Positions 1 through 8,604 are shown, numbered from the stretch's first letter. The stretch is DNA of 64,000 nt from Actinoallomurus spadix (GCF_024055725.1 NZ_JAMXMX010000011.1:62001-126000); one strand, 5' to 3'. Made by a program: numbers and translations. Notes: generated by a model not told the origin, from the letters alone.

Positions 1-1110
1 CTGCGATGGTGGCGGATCGTCGTCGCGCGGCGGGCTCCAGGCCCGCCATCCGGGGTGGCCGAACAGCGTCGGGAAGGGGGCGGCCATGGTCAGCTGCCGC
101 CAGCCGGTGCGCAGCCGGCCGGGCGTGTCGGCGGGCCCGGTGAACAGCCCGACCAGCCCCGCGCCGCTGAGCAGTGGGGTGGCCTCCCATGCCGTGGACC
201 GGAGGAGACCCGGGGCCGGTGGCCAGGGATCGCCGTCCATCGCCGAGCCGAACCAGGGAGTGTCGCAGGCCCGATGCCAGTGCGCGGTCCCGTCGATCAC
301 CTTGACGCCGGCGGCCAGCCGTCCGCGCCGGCGGTCGAGGATCGGAACGTCCAGGTGCACGTGGAGACGCCGCAGCCGCGCCGGCGCCACCGCGGCCAGC
401 GCCGCCGCGCCGAACCCGCCGCCGTCGCCGAGCACCCCGTGCGCTCCGGTGAACGCGAGCGCCTCGTCGACGGCGTGCCGCAGGGCCCGCCGCAGCACCT
501 CGTGCGGGTCGGTGGGACGCCCGGTGATCCGCCGCGCCTGGTCGGCCAGGTCGGCGAGGTCGAACTCGTCCAGGGTAAGGCGCTCCCGGCCGCCCGACGT
601 GCCGAGCGTCGTGCCGCAGGCCAGCTGGAAGATCCCCTCGTACGGCGTGAGCGGCATCGGCAGGGTCTCGCCGGCCAGCGACGCCGCGACGGCGGCCGGC
701 CACATCGCGGACCGGGGGCCGGCCAGGTCTGCCAGGTCGGTCGAGAAGCGGACCAGCCGCTCGTCCGGGCCGGGACCGTCGGTGACCTCGTAGTACAGCC
801 GCGTCTGCGACAGCGCGCCCCTGCCGAGCGTGCCGGTGGCCGGGTCGGCCCACGTCTGCGCGAGCCGCCCCGCGGAGGCGAACGGGCCCACCACCACCGG
901 GGCGGACTCCGTCTCCGAACCCGCCGGTGGGACGTGGCGCCCACCGCACGAGCAGACCGTCTCGACCAGCATTCGCGCGGACGTGAACGTGCCGGCGAGA
1001 CCGACGGGCGCGCCGCCCGCGGTGCAGCCGACGGCGCGTACGCCGGGCGCGGCATCGGCCGGCGGACCCGACCGGAGGGCTGAATCGGGCGTGTCACTCC
1101 GTCTTCCCAC
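1..1110 (-). CDS. Asparagine-synthetase-like (lasso-cyclase-like) protein, 3' end cut by window edge
   Basis: About 370 residues are visible, starting at GTG 1110, which has GGGG six bases upstream and a stop codon immediately in frame before it. The middle reads like the substrate-gating part of class II asparagine synthetases and lasso-peptide cyclases: a display-type segment, then TPYEGIFQLACG near residue 155, matching the TPFEGI..LPPG region. Where the family has the ATP-pyrophosphatase loop SGGLDSS, this protein has GVLGDGGGFGAA near residue 222, so the PPi-binding Ser and Asp are missing. No N-terminal glutaminase Cys2 is present. It lies divergently from an ABC exporter and near a small Cys-rich peptide, so I infer a maturation or carrier role in peptide biosynthesis. 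The fold assignment is moderate; whether it is catalytically active is doubtful. Confidence 0.6.
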   Translation of the reverse strand, partial: MGRRSDTPDSALRSGPPADAAPGVRAVGCTAGGAPVGLAGTFTSARMLVETVCSCGGRHVPPAGSETESAPVVVGPFASAGRLAQTWADPATGTLGRGALSQTRLYYEVTDGPGPDERLVRFSTDLADLAGPRSAMWPAAVAASLAGETLPMPLTPYEGIFQLACGTTLGTSGGRERLTLDEFDLADLADQARRITGRPTDPHEVLRRALRHAVDEALAFTGAHGVLGDGGGFGAAALAAVAPARLRRLHVHLDVPILDRRRGRLAAGVKVIDGTAHWHRACDTPWFGSAMDGDPWPPAPGLLRSTAWEATPLLSGAGLVGLFTGPADTPGRLRTGWRQLTMAAPFPTLFGHPGWRAWSPPRDDDPPPSQ

Positions 1111-1361
1111 TGATCACCCCACAACGCTAAGAACCAATGGAAATGCGACTAAGACGTACCCTCGAGTCCGATCACCTCGAATACTCGGCCGCCTTCCCGG
1201 ATGCTCCACGAGCCGACCTTACCAAGGTAAAACACCGATGCCGAGACGCCGACCGTATTGCCCGGGATTGCCATTTTTGAGGCGCTCGTTATTCACGCCC
1301 TCACCATGACAGACTCCTGATTGGGAAAGACGCCGGGCAGGGCGCGGAGAAAGGCGGCACC
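1111..1361. promoter_or_regulatory. Divergent intergenic promoter region of the peptide locus
   Basis: This 251-base spacer separates the divergent asparagine-synthetase-like gene and the ABC exporter. It is clearly richer in A and T than the flanks, notably around 1121-1165 and 1255-1325, as expected of promoters. A purine-rich ribosome site, GGAGAAAGG, sits seven bases before the ATG at 1362. I could not fix a convincing pair of -35 and -10 boxes for either direction. Confidence 0.45.
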
Positions 1362-3188
1362 ATGACGATCGGGGATCAGCGGCGAAATCTTGCTGAATTG
1401 CGGCAATTGCTGAGCTTCGGAGTCATCCTCGCCTGGCGGGCCGACCGCCGAAGAGTGAGCATCGTCCTGCTCCTGCAGATCGGCCAGGCGATGGGAGTCG
1501 GCGGCATGCTCCTCGCCGTGCGCGGCGTGGCCGGCGGCCTGCTCGCCGGCCACGGGAGCGACGACGTCTCCCGGGCGGCCGTCTCCGCCCTCGTCGTGAT
1601 GGCGCTGGCCCTCGTCAACAGCACCCTGAACATCGTCGGCCTCACGCATCAGTCGATCCTCCGCGTCGGCATCGAGCGCGACGCCGTGGAGGCGGTGACC
1701 TCGGCCACGGCGCGCACGGACCTGCTGGAGTTCGAAGAGCCCGGGTTCCACGACCGCGTCAGGCTCGCGCTCGCGGCCGCGCAGGTCCACGCGCCGAACC
1801 TCCCGTTCACGGTGATGACGGTGACGCGGACCGCGCTGACACTGGTGACGGTGGTGATCGCGCTCATCGCCATGGCCTGGTGGCTGCTGCCGCTGCTCCT
1901 CGTCGCGGCCCTCCCGTCCATCCGCGTGGCGCTGCTCCAGCAGCGCGCCCACTTCGACCTGCAGCGACGGCTCACCGAGAACCAGCGCACCGCCGGATAC
2001 CTCACCCAGCTGCTCACCGGCCGGGATGAGGCCAAGGAGCTCCGCGCGTTCGGCCTGGGCCGTACGTTCTTCGACCGGCTTACCGCCTGCTACGACCGCA
2101 CGCTGGAGGCCGAGGTCGCCTTCCGGCGCAGGTTCCTCTGGAAGGAGATCCGGGCGCGCCTGGCCGGGCACGCGGTCGCGGCCGCCGCCGTGGGCGGCCT
2201 GCTCCTCGCCGCGGTCACCGGGGTCGTCGACGCCCCGACCGCGCTGACGGCGCTCGGCGGCCTGCTCGTCGGCGTCCAGCAGGGCATCATGATCACCTCG
2301 GTCCTGCGGGCCTCCGGCGACTCCCTGCGCTACCTGCGGGAGCTGCGGCGTTTCACCGCCGAGGTCACCGGCCCGCCCGCACCGCCCATGGCCACGCGCC
2401 GGTCGTTCGGGATCCTGACCGCGCGGAACCTCTCCTTCGCCTACCCCGGCGCCGCCCGGCCCGCGGTGGACGGGGTGTCACTCGACCTGCGCCCCGGCGA
2501 GGTCGTCGCGCTCGTCGGGGAGAACGGCTCGGGCAAGACCACGCTGACGAAGCTGCTGACCGGCCTGTACTCCCCCGGCTCCGGCACCCTCCTGGTGGAC
2601 GGGGTACCCGCCATGGCGGCCGAGCTGCGCGCCCTGTCCACCGTGCTCTTCCAGGATTATCTGCGCTACAAGCTCTCCGTCGCGGAGAACATCGCGCTCG
2701 GCGACCCGGCGTTCCTGGGCGACCGGGGCAGGCTGCTGGAGGCCGCGCGGCGCGCCGGCGCGGCGCGAATCGTCGCCGACCTGCCGGACGGGTACGACAC
2801 GCGCCTCGGCGCCGAGTTCACCGGCGGCACCGACCTGTCACTCGGGCAGTGGCAGCGCATCGCGCTGGCCAGGGCGTTCTTCCGGCAGGCGCCGTTCGTC
2901 GTGCTGGACGAGCCGACCGCGGCGATGGACGCCCGCGCGGAGGCCGACCTGTTCGCCCGCATGCGGGAGCTGTTCGCCGAGCGGGCGGTGCTGTTGATCT
3001 CGCACCGCTTCTCGAGCGTCCGCTCCGCCGACCGGATCCACGTCCTGCGCCGGGGACGGGTCGTCGAGGCCGGCACCCACGACGAGCTGATGGCGGCGGA
3101 CGGGATCTACGCCGAGTCCTTCCGCCTCCAGGCCGCCGCGTACCTCGACGAGCCGGTGCCGCGCCCACCGTCGGCCAGACCCGCCTGA
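1362..3188 (+). CDS. ABC exporter, fused membrane and ATPase domains (peptide export type)
   Basis: This 608-residue half-transporter has a six-helix membrane domain over roughly residues 1-320 and a nucleotide-binding domain over 345-590. Visible motifs are Walker A GENGSGKTT, a signature LSLGQWQRI, Walker B FVVLDEPTAAMD and the H-loop ISHRFSS. There is no N-terminal C39 peptidase domain, so leader removal must come from another protein; an S26 signal peptidase is encoded next door. The start is set by GGAGAAAGG upstream of ATG 1362. The last 82 bases overlap the 3' end of the convergent S26 gene. Together with the second exporter (3706-5538, minus strand) it probably forms the export and immunity machinery, perhaps a heterodimer. 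Substrate is inferred from context only. Confidence 0.9.
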   Translation: MTIGDQRRNLAELRQLLSFGVILAWRADRRRVSIVLLLQIGQAMGVGGMLLAVRGVAGGLLAGHGSDDVSRAAVSALVVMALALVNSTLNIVGLTHQSILRVGIERDAVEAVTSATARTDLLEFEEPGFHDRVRLALAAAQVHAPNLPFTVMTVTRTALTLVTVVIALIAMAWWLLPLLLVAALPSIRVALLQQRAHFDLQRRLTENQRTAGYLTQLLTGRDEAKELRAFGLGRTFFDRLTACYDRTLEAEVAFRRRFLWKEIRARLAGHAVAAAAVGGLLLAAVTGVVDAPTALTALGGLLVGVQQGIMITSVLRASGDSLRYLRELRRFTAEVTGPPAPPMATRRSFGILTARNLSFAYPGAARPAVDGVSLDLRPGEVVALVGENGSGKTTLTKLLTGLYSPGSGTLLVDGVPAMAAELRALSTVLFQDYLRYKLSVAENIALGDPAFLGDRGRLLEAARRAGAARIVADLPDGYDTRLGAEFTGGTDLSLGQWQRIALARAFFRQAPFVVLDEPTAAMDARAEADLFARMRELFAERAVLLISHRFSSVRSADRIHVLRRGRVVEAGTHDELMAADGIYAESFRLQAAAYLDEPVPRPPSARPA

Positions 3189-3709
3189 GGCGCGCCGTGG
3201 CCGCCCGCCCCGACGTGGCCCGCCCCGCCGCCCTCGGCGACGCGGCCTGTACCGCCGCCCTCCGAGCCGAAACGGCGCACCGCCACGCCGACGACCCGGG
3301 CGCGGGGCAGGAAGCCGTAGTGCCGGGAGTCCCAGCTGGCCGCGCGGTTGTCGCCGAGTACGACCAGCGAGCCGGGCGGCACCACGGCACCGGCGATCCC
3401 CTGGACGTCGGGATCCGCCCAGGCGGCGGGCAGACGGTCGCCCGGCACCGCGACCACCCGCTTGATGAGGTATTGCCGGTCGCGCCCTGGCGGAGGGACC
3501 TTCCCGCTCGGCAGGTCGGGGTACTCGAAGACGACGAGCACGCCGGGCCGCACCCGTCGCGTCCTGCGGACCAGCACCCGGTCCCCCGGCCGGAGCGCCG
3601 GTTCCATGCTCGTGCCGTCCACCGTCGTGACCAGGAGGCCGAGGCGGATCGCGAGGACCGCCGCGACCACGGCCAGGACCGGTGCGGTGACCGCGAGGAC
3701 GAGGCTCAT
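3107..3709 (-). CDS. S26 family signal peptidase, probable leader peptidase
   Basis: A 200-residue membrane-anchored serine protease. One N-terminal transmembrane helix (residues 3-27) is followed by GTSMEPAL with the nucleophile Ser34, then KRVVAVPGD with the general base Lys83, then the box GDNRAASWDSRHYG. All signal-peptidase-I boxes are present. The ATG at 3709 overlaps the stop of the upstream exporter as ATGA, so the two are translationally coupled. The Gly-rich C-terminus runs 82 bases into the convergent exporter gene at 3107-3188. A dedicated copy inside a peptide locus suggests it removes the leader of the precursor at 5612-5776, which has an Ala-Ser-Ala motif just before the first Cys. 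General secretory cleavage is the alternative. Confidence 0.88.
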   Translation of the reverse strand: MSLVLAVTAPVLAVVAAVLAIRLGLLVTTVDGTSMEPALRPGDRVLVRRTRRVRPGVLVVFEYPDLPSGKVPPPGRDRQYLIKRVVAVPGDRLPAAWADPDVQGIAGAVVPPGSLVVLGDNRAASWDSRHYGFLPRARVVGVAVRRFGSEGGGTGRVAEGGGAGHVGAGGHGAPQAGLADGGRGTGSSRYAAAWRRKDSA

Positions 3710-5538
3710 CCGGCCTCCCGGTATCCGTCCGCCTGCAGGCGGAACAGCCGGGCGTAGTCGCCTCCGGCGGCGAGCAACGCGTCGTGGGTCCCCTGTTCGG
3801 CGATCCGGCCGCCGGCCAGCACCACGATGCGGTCGGCGTCGCGTACGGCGCTGAGGCGATGGGAGATCAGCAGGCTCGTCCGGCCCGCGCGGTACTCCCG
3901 CATGCGGGTGTGGACCTCGTGTTCGGCCTCCGGGTCCAGGCCGGAGCTCGGCTCGTCCAGGATCATCAGGTCCCGGTCGCCGCGCACGAACGCGCGGGCC
4001 AGCGCCAGGCGCTGCCACTGCCCGCCGGACAGGACGACGCCCGTCACCGGGTCCTCCTTGTCCGCCCCGATGAGGTACATGCGGGTGAGCGGGGTATCGT
4101 ACCCGCGCGGCAGCTCGGCGAGCCGGTCGTGGATCCCCGCCCGCTTGGCCGCTCCCTCGAGGCGGCCGGTGTCGTCCAGTGCGGTCAGATCGCCCAGGCC
4201 GATGTTCTCGCCCGCCGTCATGTCGTACTTCATGTGGTCCTGGAAGACCGCGCTGATGCGGTCGCGCAGCGCGGCGGGCGGGATGTCCCGCAGGTCCGCG
4301 CCGTCCCAGAGGATGCGTCCCCGCGTCGGGTCGTACATCCGGCACAGCAGTTTGACCAGGGTGCTCTTGCCCGCGCCGTTCAGGCCGACGAGGGCGACGG
4401 CGTGACCGTACGGGATCGTCAGGTTCACCCCGCGGAGCACCCAGGGGTGGTCGTCGCCGTACCGGAACCAGACGTCGCGCAGTTCGATGCCCTGCCGCAG
4501 CCGGGGCGCGCCGCCCCGTTCCGCGCGTGGCAGGTCCGGTTCGGCCCGGACGACCGCGACGTAGTGGGTGAAGGCGAGGAGCCGCGCCTGGCCGCCGGCG
4601 ATCGCCGAGGTCAGCGCGGCGAGTGCGGCCTGCACTCCGATGACGGCCGCGAGGAACATCGACACGTCGCCGACGCTCAGCCGCCCCTCGTGTGCGGCCG
4701 TGATCGCCCACCACAGGCCGACCCCGGCGACGAGCGCGCTCAGTGCCGTCAGCCCGCCCTGCGCGCGCAGTTCCCGGCGGTCCATCCGTTCGTGGGCGGC
4801 GTCGGCCCGGCGCCGTTCGTCGATCATCCGGGCGCGCAGGAACGCTCCGATGCCGAAGAGCCGGATCTCCGTCGCCGCGGCCACGCCGGTGAGCAGCTGC
4901 CCGTAGAAGTACTCCCGCCGGTAGTACTGCTCGACGGCCCATTCCATCGCGGACCGCCGCCGGGACAGGATCAGCTCGGCGACGAGCGCGGGAAGGGCGG
5001 CCAGGAGCACCAGGACCGTCATGGCCGGGCTGAGGATCAGCAGGGATCCGATGAAGCCGGAGAGTGAGAGCATGCCGCCGATCGCTCCGCCGAGGCCGTC
5101 GACGAGTTCGGCGACGCGCCCGGTGCCCTCCTGCGCGAGCCGGAGCCGGTCGAGGAAGGCGGGGTCCTCGAAGGGGCGCAGGCCGACCTGGTTCTCGGCC
5201 GCGGCGAACAGCCGCTCGGTGGCGATCCGGCCGGCGGACCGGCCGATCCGCGCTCGCAGGTACCGGACCGACACGGGCAGCGCCGCGGCGACCAGGCCGG
5301 TCACGATCATGCCGAGAGCCGGGCCGGCCACCGTGCCGTGCGGGGCCGTCAGCCGGTCGATGACCACCTTGGTCAGCCACGCGGTGGCGATCGGCGCCGC
5401 GGCGGACGCCAGGGTCATGACGAGGAACACCAGGAGGTCGCCGGTGGCCGCGTGCCACAGGAGCGAGATCGCCTCGGCCGCCGACGCGCGCAGCTCACGC
5501 AGCCCGACCCGTCGATCCTCTTCCGGGGGCACGCTCAC
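3706..5538 (-). CDS. ABC exporter, fused membrane and ATPase domains, second copy
   Basis: A 610-residue half-transporter: membrane domain about residues 20-330, ATPase domain about 350-600. Motifs are Walker A GLNGAGKST, Q-loop VFQDHMKYD, signature LSGGQWQRL, Walker B LMILDEPSSGLD and H-loop ISHRLSA. A roughly 15-residue insertion (around YLIGADKEDPVTG) precedes the signature and is unusual. No peptidase domain is present. It stands between the precursor peptide gene (upstream) and the S26 peptidase (downstream, ATGA overlap), so precursor, exporter and peptidase form one minus-strand operon. Export of the mature peptide is the likely job. Confidence 0.9.
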   Translation of the reverse strand: MSVPPEEDRRVGLRELRASAAEAISLLWHAATGDLLVFLVMTLASAAAPIATAWLTKVVIDRLTAPHGTVAGPALGMIVTGLVAAALPVSVRYLRARIGRSAGRIATERLFAAAENQVGLRPFEDPAFLDRLRLAQEGTGRVAELVDGLGGAIGGMLSLSGFIGSLLILSPAMTVLVLLAALPALVAELILSRRRSAMEWAVEQYYRREYFYGQLLTGVAAATEIRLFGIGAFLRARMIDERRRADAAHERMDRRELRAQGGLTALSALVAGVGLWWAITAAHEGRLSVGDVSMFLAAVIGVQAALAALTSAIAGGQARLLAFTHYVAVVRAEPDLPRAERGGAPRLRQGIELRDVWFRYGDDHPWVLRGVNLTIPYGHAVALVGLNGAGKSTLVKLLCRMYDPTRGRILWDGADLRDIPPAALRDRISAVFQDHMKYDMTAGENIGLGDLTALDDTGRLEGAAKRAGIHDRLAELPRGYDTPLTRMYLIGADKEDPVTGVVLSGGQWQRLALARAFVRGDRDLMILDEPSSGLDPEAEHEVHTRMREYRAGRTSLLISHRLSAVRDADRIVVLAGGRIAEQGTHDALLAAGGDYARLFRLQADGYREAG

Positions 5539-5611
5539 AGGACCACGTCTCTCTCAGGGGCCGCACGGGCGACGGCACGGCGCCGCCGCCCGGCGGTATC
5601 CGGTCGTCTCG

Positions 5612-5776
5612 TCAGCAGGTGCTACGGACCTTGCTCCACTCGCAGCCGGTCTGCGGGCAGCAGAAGCGGTACCAGTAGCCGGGGTGGCCGTTGGCGTTGC
5701 AGAAGTAGCCGCCGCTGCAGGCGGACGCGGTCGCCTTCGGAGCGAGTCTGTCGATGATCCGGTCGATGAAACGCAT
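5612..5776 (-). CDS. Cysteine-rich RiPP-like precursor peptide
   Basis: A 54-residue peptide. I chose the ATG at 5776 because GGAG lies nine bases before it; an upstream in-frame ATG at 5791 would add five residues but has no ribosome site, and a longer reading from 5875 is less likely. The first 19 residues are an amphipathic basic leader (MRFIDRIIDRLAPKATASA) ending in Ala-Ser-Ala, a signal-peptidase-type site. The remaining 35 residues start with Cys and hold six cysteines at mature positions 1, 7, 20, 21, 26 and 35, with an aromatic run GYWYRF in the middle. No Asp or Glu lies at positions 7-9, which argues against a lasso ring, and no lanthionine synthetase is visible in the window. Three disulfides or thioether links are possible. 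I do not recognise a named family. Confidence 0.7.
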   Translation of the reverse strand: MRFIDRIIDRLAPKATASACSGGYFCNANGHPGYWYRFCCPQTGCEWSKVRSTC

Positions 5777-6193
5777 CTTCTGGTTCTCCATTCGAACGTG
5801 GGGGCCGAGCATTTCGGGCTGAACGTCGAACACTTCATCGTGTGGAGCGCGCGTTTCACACAGGTACGGCCTCACGACCCTTCGTGGCAGCGCATTTCCG
5901 GAGAATGCGGATAAGGAACCGTCGTCGGTCGGCGACGGCCGGGCCCAGCGCCATGATCATCTAAGGCGGATCAAAGATCAACACCTCTGACCCGTTTTCA
6001 CCGCCGGGGGAACAGCAGGGGCGGCGGCATGCCCATACGCCGTCCCGCCGGCCGGGCGAGTACCCGCGCCGATGCCGCGCGCCGCTCCGGTGACGAGGAC
6101 GCGACGCCCGCGCGGCGCCGCCGGGTCGCTCGGTCGTCGCATGGACCAGAGCAACACCGCCGTTCGCGGAACGCCCTCCGCCGGGGACGCGCG
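5777..6193. other. Intergenic stretch with possible SDR gene remnant
   Basis: About 400 bases without a convincing gene. The part next to the peptide gene (5800-5990) is A/T-richer and presumably holds its promoter. On the minus strand, about 6160 down to 6080, one frame reads GRRVLVTGAARGIGA, which is the N-terminal nucleotide-binding motif of a short-chain dehydrogenase, but the similarity ends there and no ORF follows. I take it as a vestige, not a gene. Confidence 0.3.
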
Positions 6194-7411
6194 TCAGGCG
6201 GCGTCGGTGGCGGGCGCGGCGGCGGCCCGCAGCGTCACGTGCTGCGGGGCGCGCCGCCAGACCGGGGTGGCGAGCAGGACCACGAGGACACCGGCGGCGC
6301 CGGAGATGGCGAACGCCCAGCGGGGGCCCGGGCCGTCGATGATGACTCCGGAGAGGGGCCCCGAGATGGCGAGGCCCAGTGTCATCGCGGTGCCGTGCAG
6401 GCCGGTCGCCTCGCCGCGGGCGGCGGCGGGCACCCACCGGCTGAGGGTGTCGATCGTCGTGGAGATCGCCGGGGCGCACAGCATCCCCGCCGGGAGGAGC
6501 GCGAGGCAGAGCCACTGCCAGTGCGCCAGGAGGCCCATCGGGATGGTGAGGGCGGCCATGCCGCCGACGATGACGAGGGGGGAGAAGCCCCGGGCCAGCG
6601 CGCCGTACACGAACCCGCCCGCCATCGATGCGAGCCCCCAGACGGCGAGTACCAGGCCGGTCCACCGGGTCGCCGAATCGGCCTTGAGCACCGCGACCAG
6701 GCCGAGCTCGGTCGCGGCGAGCACGAAGGTCGCCACCGCCGTGACGCCGAGCAGCGCGAGCAGGGCGGGGGTCAGCCAGTCCCGGCGGCGTACGGCGACT
6801 CCGGCGGTCCCCGGCTCGGCGTCGACGCGGATGGGCGGGTCGAGCGCCAGCAGTGCCGCGCCGGATCCGACGAGCCCGAGACCGATGAACGCCATCGTCC
6901 AGGAACTGCCGAGCGCGGTCGTGACGGCCACCGCGATCGCCGGGCCGGTCATGTAGGCCACCTCGACCAGCATCGAGTCCAGCGCGTAGGCGCTGCGGCG
7001 GTGCTCGGCCGGGACGGCGGCGGCGACGCACTGGCGGACGACGGTGAAGACCGGCAGCGCCAGGATGCCGCTCACGAAGGCGCCGGCGAGCAGCGGCCAG
7101 TACGGCAGGAAGGGTGCGGCCGTCCAGAAGACCAGCTGAGCGAGTGTCGTGACCGCCAGGACCGGCCGGAGACCGCGCCGGTCCGTGAAGCGGCCGGCGA
7201 TCGGGGCGCCGATCGCCACTCCGGCGGTCGAGGCCGCTCCGACCAGGCCCGCCTGCATGAACCCGAGCCCCAGTCCGCCGACCACGTGCAGGGTCAGCGT
7301 CAGTCCGCAGGCGATGACCGGGATCCGGGCGACCAGGCCGACGAGCAGCAGCGTCCGGACGCCGGGGATGGCCAGCACCCGCCTGTAAGGTTCAACCGTC
7401 ACAGTGATCAC
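6194..7411 (-). CDS. MFS transporter, 12 transmembrane segments
   Basis: A 405-residue hydrophobic protein with about twelve helices arranged as two six-helix halves around a central loop (near residues 195-210, RVDAEPGTAGVAVRRRDWL). The loop between helices 2 and 3 contains GRFTDRRGLRP, the A-like motif of the major facilitator superfamily. The start at GTG 7411 is preceded by GGAGG only three bases away; the GTG three codons later has better spacing and may be used instead. No neighbouring pathway defines a substrate. It could be a drug efflux pump linked to the peptide locus, but that is only position-based. Confidence 0.9.
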   Translation of the reverse strand: MITVTVEPYRRVLAIPGVRTLLLVGLVARIPVIACGLTLTLHVVGGLGLGFMQAGLVGAASTAGVAIGAPIAGRFTDRRGLRPVLAVTTLAQLVFWTAAPFLPYWPLLAGAFVSGILALPVFTVVRQCVAAAVPAEHRRSAYALDSMLVEVAYMTGPAIAVAVTTALGSSWTMAFIGLGLVGSGAALLALDPPIRVDAEPGTAGVAVRRRDWLTPALLALLGVTAVATFVLAATELGLVAVLKADSATRWTGLVLAVWGLASMAGGFVYGALARGFSPLVIVGGMAALTIPMGLLAHWQWLCLALLPAGMLCAPAISTTIDTLSRWVPAAARGEATGLHGTAMTLGLAISGPLSGVIIDGPGPRWAFAISGAAGVLVVLLATPVWRRAPQHVTLRAAAAPATDAA

Positions 7412-7684
7412 TTACCTCCGCGGGCAGTATGCCAGCGGGCACCGACAGCCCGGAACCGGTTTTCCGCGCCGCGCCGCCGGTGGCGGGATCCACTCGTCCT
7501 TTCCCGGCGGCCTTTCCCGACAGCGTTCTTCGTCGCACGTTCGGGCGGCCGGATTTCGCGGGTATAGGTACCGCGACGGGGGCGGCCACCACGGTCCCCG
7601 CTGGTCGGCTCGACACAACCGGACCGTTCTTAGCCGCCCCCCGAACCCTGCGCATGGCCAAAAGTCGCTCAGTCGGGGGCAAAG

Positions 7685-8539
7685 GTGACGAACGACGAGA
7701 ACGATAAAAACGATAAAGACGAAAAGATTGGATTTCTGCAACGGCGTTGGGTCCTGCCCGCCGCCCTCGGCGCGGCCGTACTGGTGGGTGGTGTCGTGGG
7801 CGCGGGGGTGTTCCTCCTCGCCGGCTCACCGTCCCACGAGGACCGGTCCGCCGCCCACCGGGCCGCGAAGCCGCGGCCGGCCGCCCCGGCGAAGGTCGAC
7901 TGTCATGTGCGCAAGTGCATCGCGCTGACCTTCGACGACGGACCGGTCACCGGGACCGCCAAGCTCCTGGACATCCTGAAGGCGCACGGCGCGCACGCGA
8001 CCTTCTTCGTCCTCGGCCAGCAGGTGGCGAACAACCAGGACATCCTGAAACGGGAGGCCACCGAGGGCCACCAGATCGGCAACCACACGTTCGACCACGC
8101 CAAGCTGACCGGAGCCCCGAAGGCGAAGGTCGAGGACGAGCTCATCCGCACCCAGGAGGCCATCCTGCAGGCGACCGGCACGACGCCGACGGTGATGCGC
8201 CCGACCTACGGGTACTCCGACAAGCAGCTCAATGGGATCGCCAAGGAGATGGGGCTGGCGCAGATCCTGTGGACCGTCGACACGCTGGACTGGAAGGACC
8301 GCAACACCGCGCTGGTGACGAAGCGCGTCCTGGCCGGCGCGAAGCCGGGCCACATCGTGATCATGCATGACATCCGGCCGACGAGCGTGGCCGCGATGCC
8401 CGGCATCCTGGACGCCCTGACCAAACAGGGCTACGCCTTCGTGACGGTCTCCGAGCTGTACGGCGGCACCCTCGTCCCCGGCGACCGGTACCCGCCGTTC
8501 CTCGGATCGCCCACCGCGGGTCCCGCCCCGCCCATGTGA
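7685..8539 (+). CDS. Membrane-anchored polysaccharide deacetylase (CE4 family)
   Basis: A 284-residue protein: a charged N-terminus of about 20 residues, one transmembrane helix (residues 26-50), a short linker and a NodB-type domain. Catalytic motifs are LTFDDGPV (base and metal Asp), HTFDH (two zinc His), RPTYGYS and the C-terminal IVIMHDI. The expected family reaction is metal-dependent N-deacetylation of peptidoglycan or chitin-like glycans outside the membrane. The N-terminus is unusually rich in Asp, Asn and Lys and in low-GC codons. It is convergent with the glycoside hydrolase downstream, sharing a terminator. Confidence 0.92.
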   Translation: MTNDENDKNDKDEKIGFLQRRWVLPAALGAAVLVGGVVGAGVFLLAGSPSHEDRSAAHRAAKPRPAAPAKVDCHVRKCIALTFDDGPVTGTAKLLDILKAHGAHATFFVLGQQVANNQDILKREATEGHQIGNHTFDHAKLTGAPKAKVEDELIRTQEAILQATGTTPTVMRPTYGYSDKQLNGIAKEMGLAQILWTVDTLDWKDRNTALVTKRVLAGAKPGHIVIMHDIRPTSVAAMPGILDALTKQGYAFVTVSELYGGTLVPGDRYPPFLGSPTAGPAPPM

Positions 8540-8557
8540 GTCCTCGTACCCGCCGGA

Positions 8558-8589
8558 ACGGCGCCCGCGCGACCATGCGCGGGCGCCGT
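8558..8589. terminator. Bidirectional hairpin terminator
   Basis: A perfect 13-base stem (ACGGCGCCCGCGC and its complement) with a six-base loop GACCAT lies between the convergent deacetylase and glycoside hydrolase stops. There is no T-run, as is common in actinomycetes. Confidence 0.7.
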
Positions 8590-8604
8590 CGGGCGTTCCG
8601 CGGG

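Noticed and set aside
55-1083. Long plus-strand frame of 342 codons
   Set aside because: It is antisense to the asparagine-synthetase-like gene; composition is Arg/Pro/Gly-rich with no motif, while the minus-strand frame gives recognisable family blocks.
3107-5458. 783-codon minus-strand frame covering two genes
   Set aside because: Only its last 200 codons are real (the S26 peptidase); the rest is an off-frame shadow of the ABC exporter.
5612-5776. Classical lasso precursor
   Set aside because: No Asp or Glu at core positions 7-9 for the isopeptide ring, and no lasso leader-binding or leader-peptidase genes are seen in the window.
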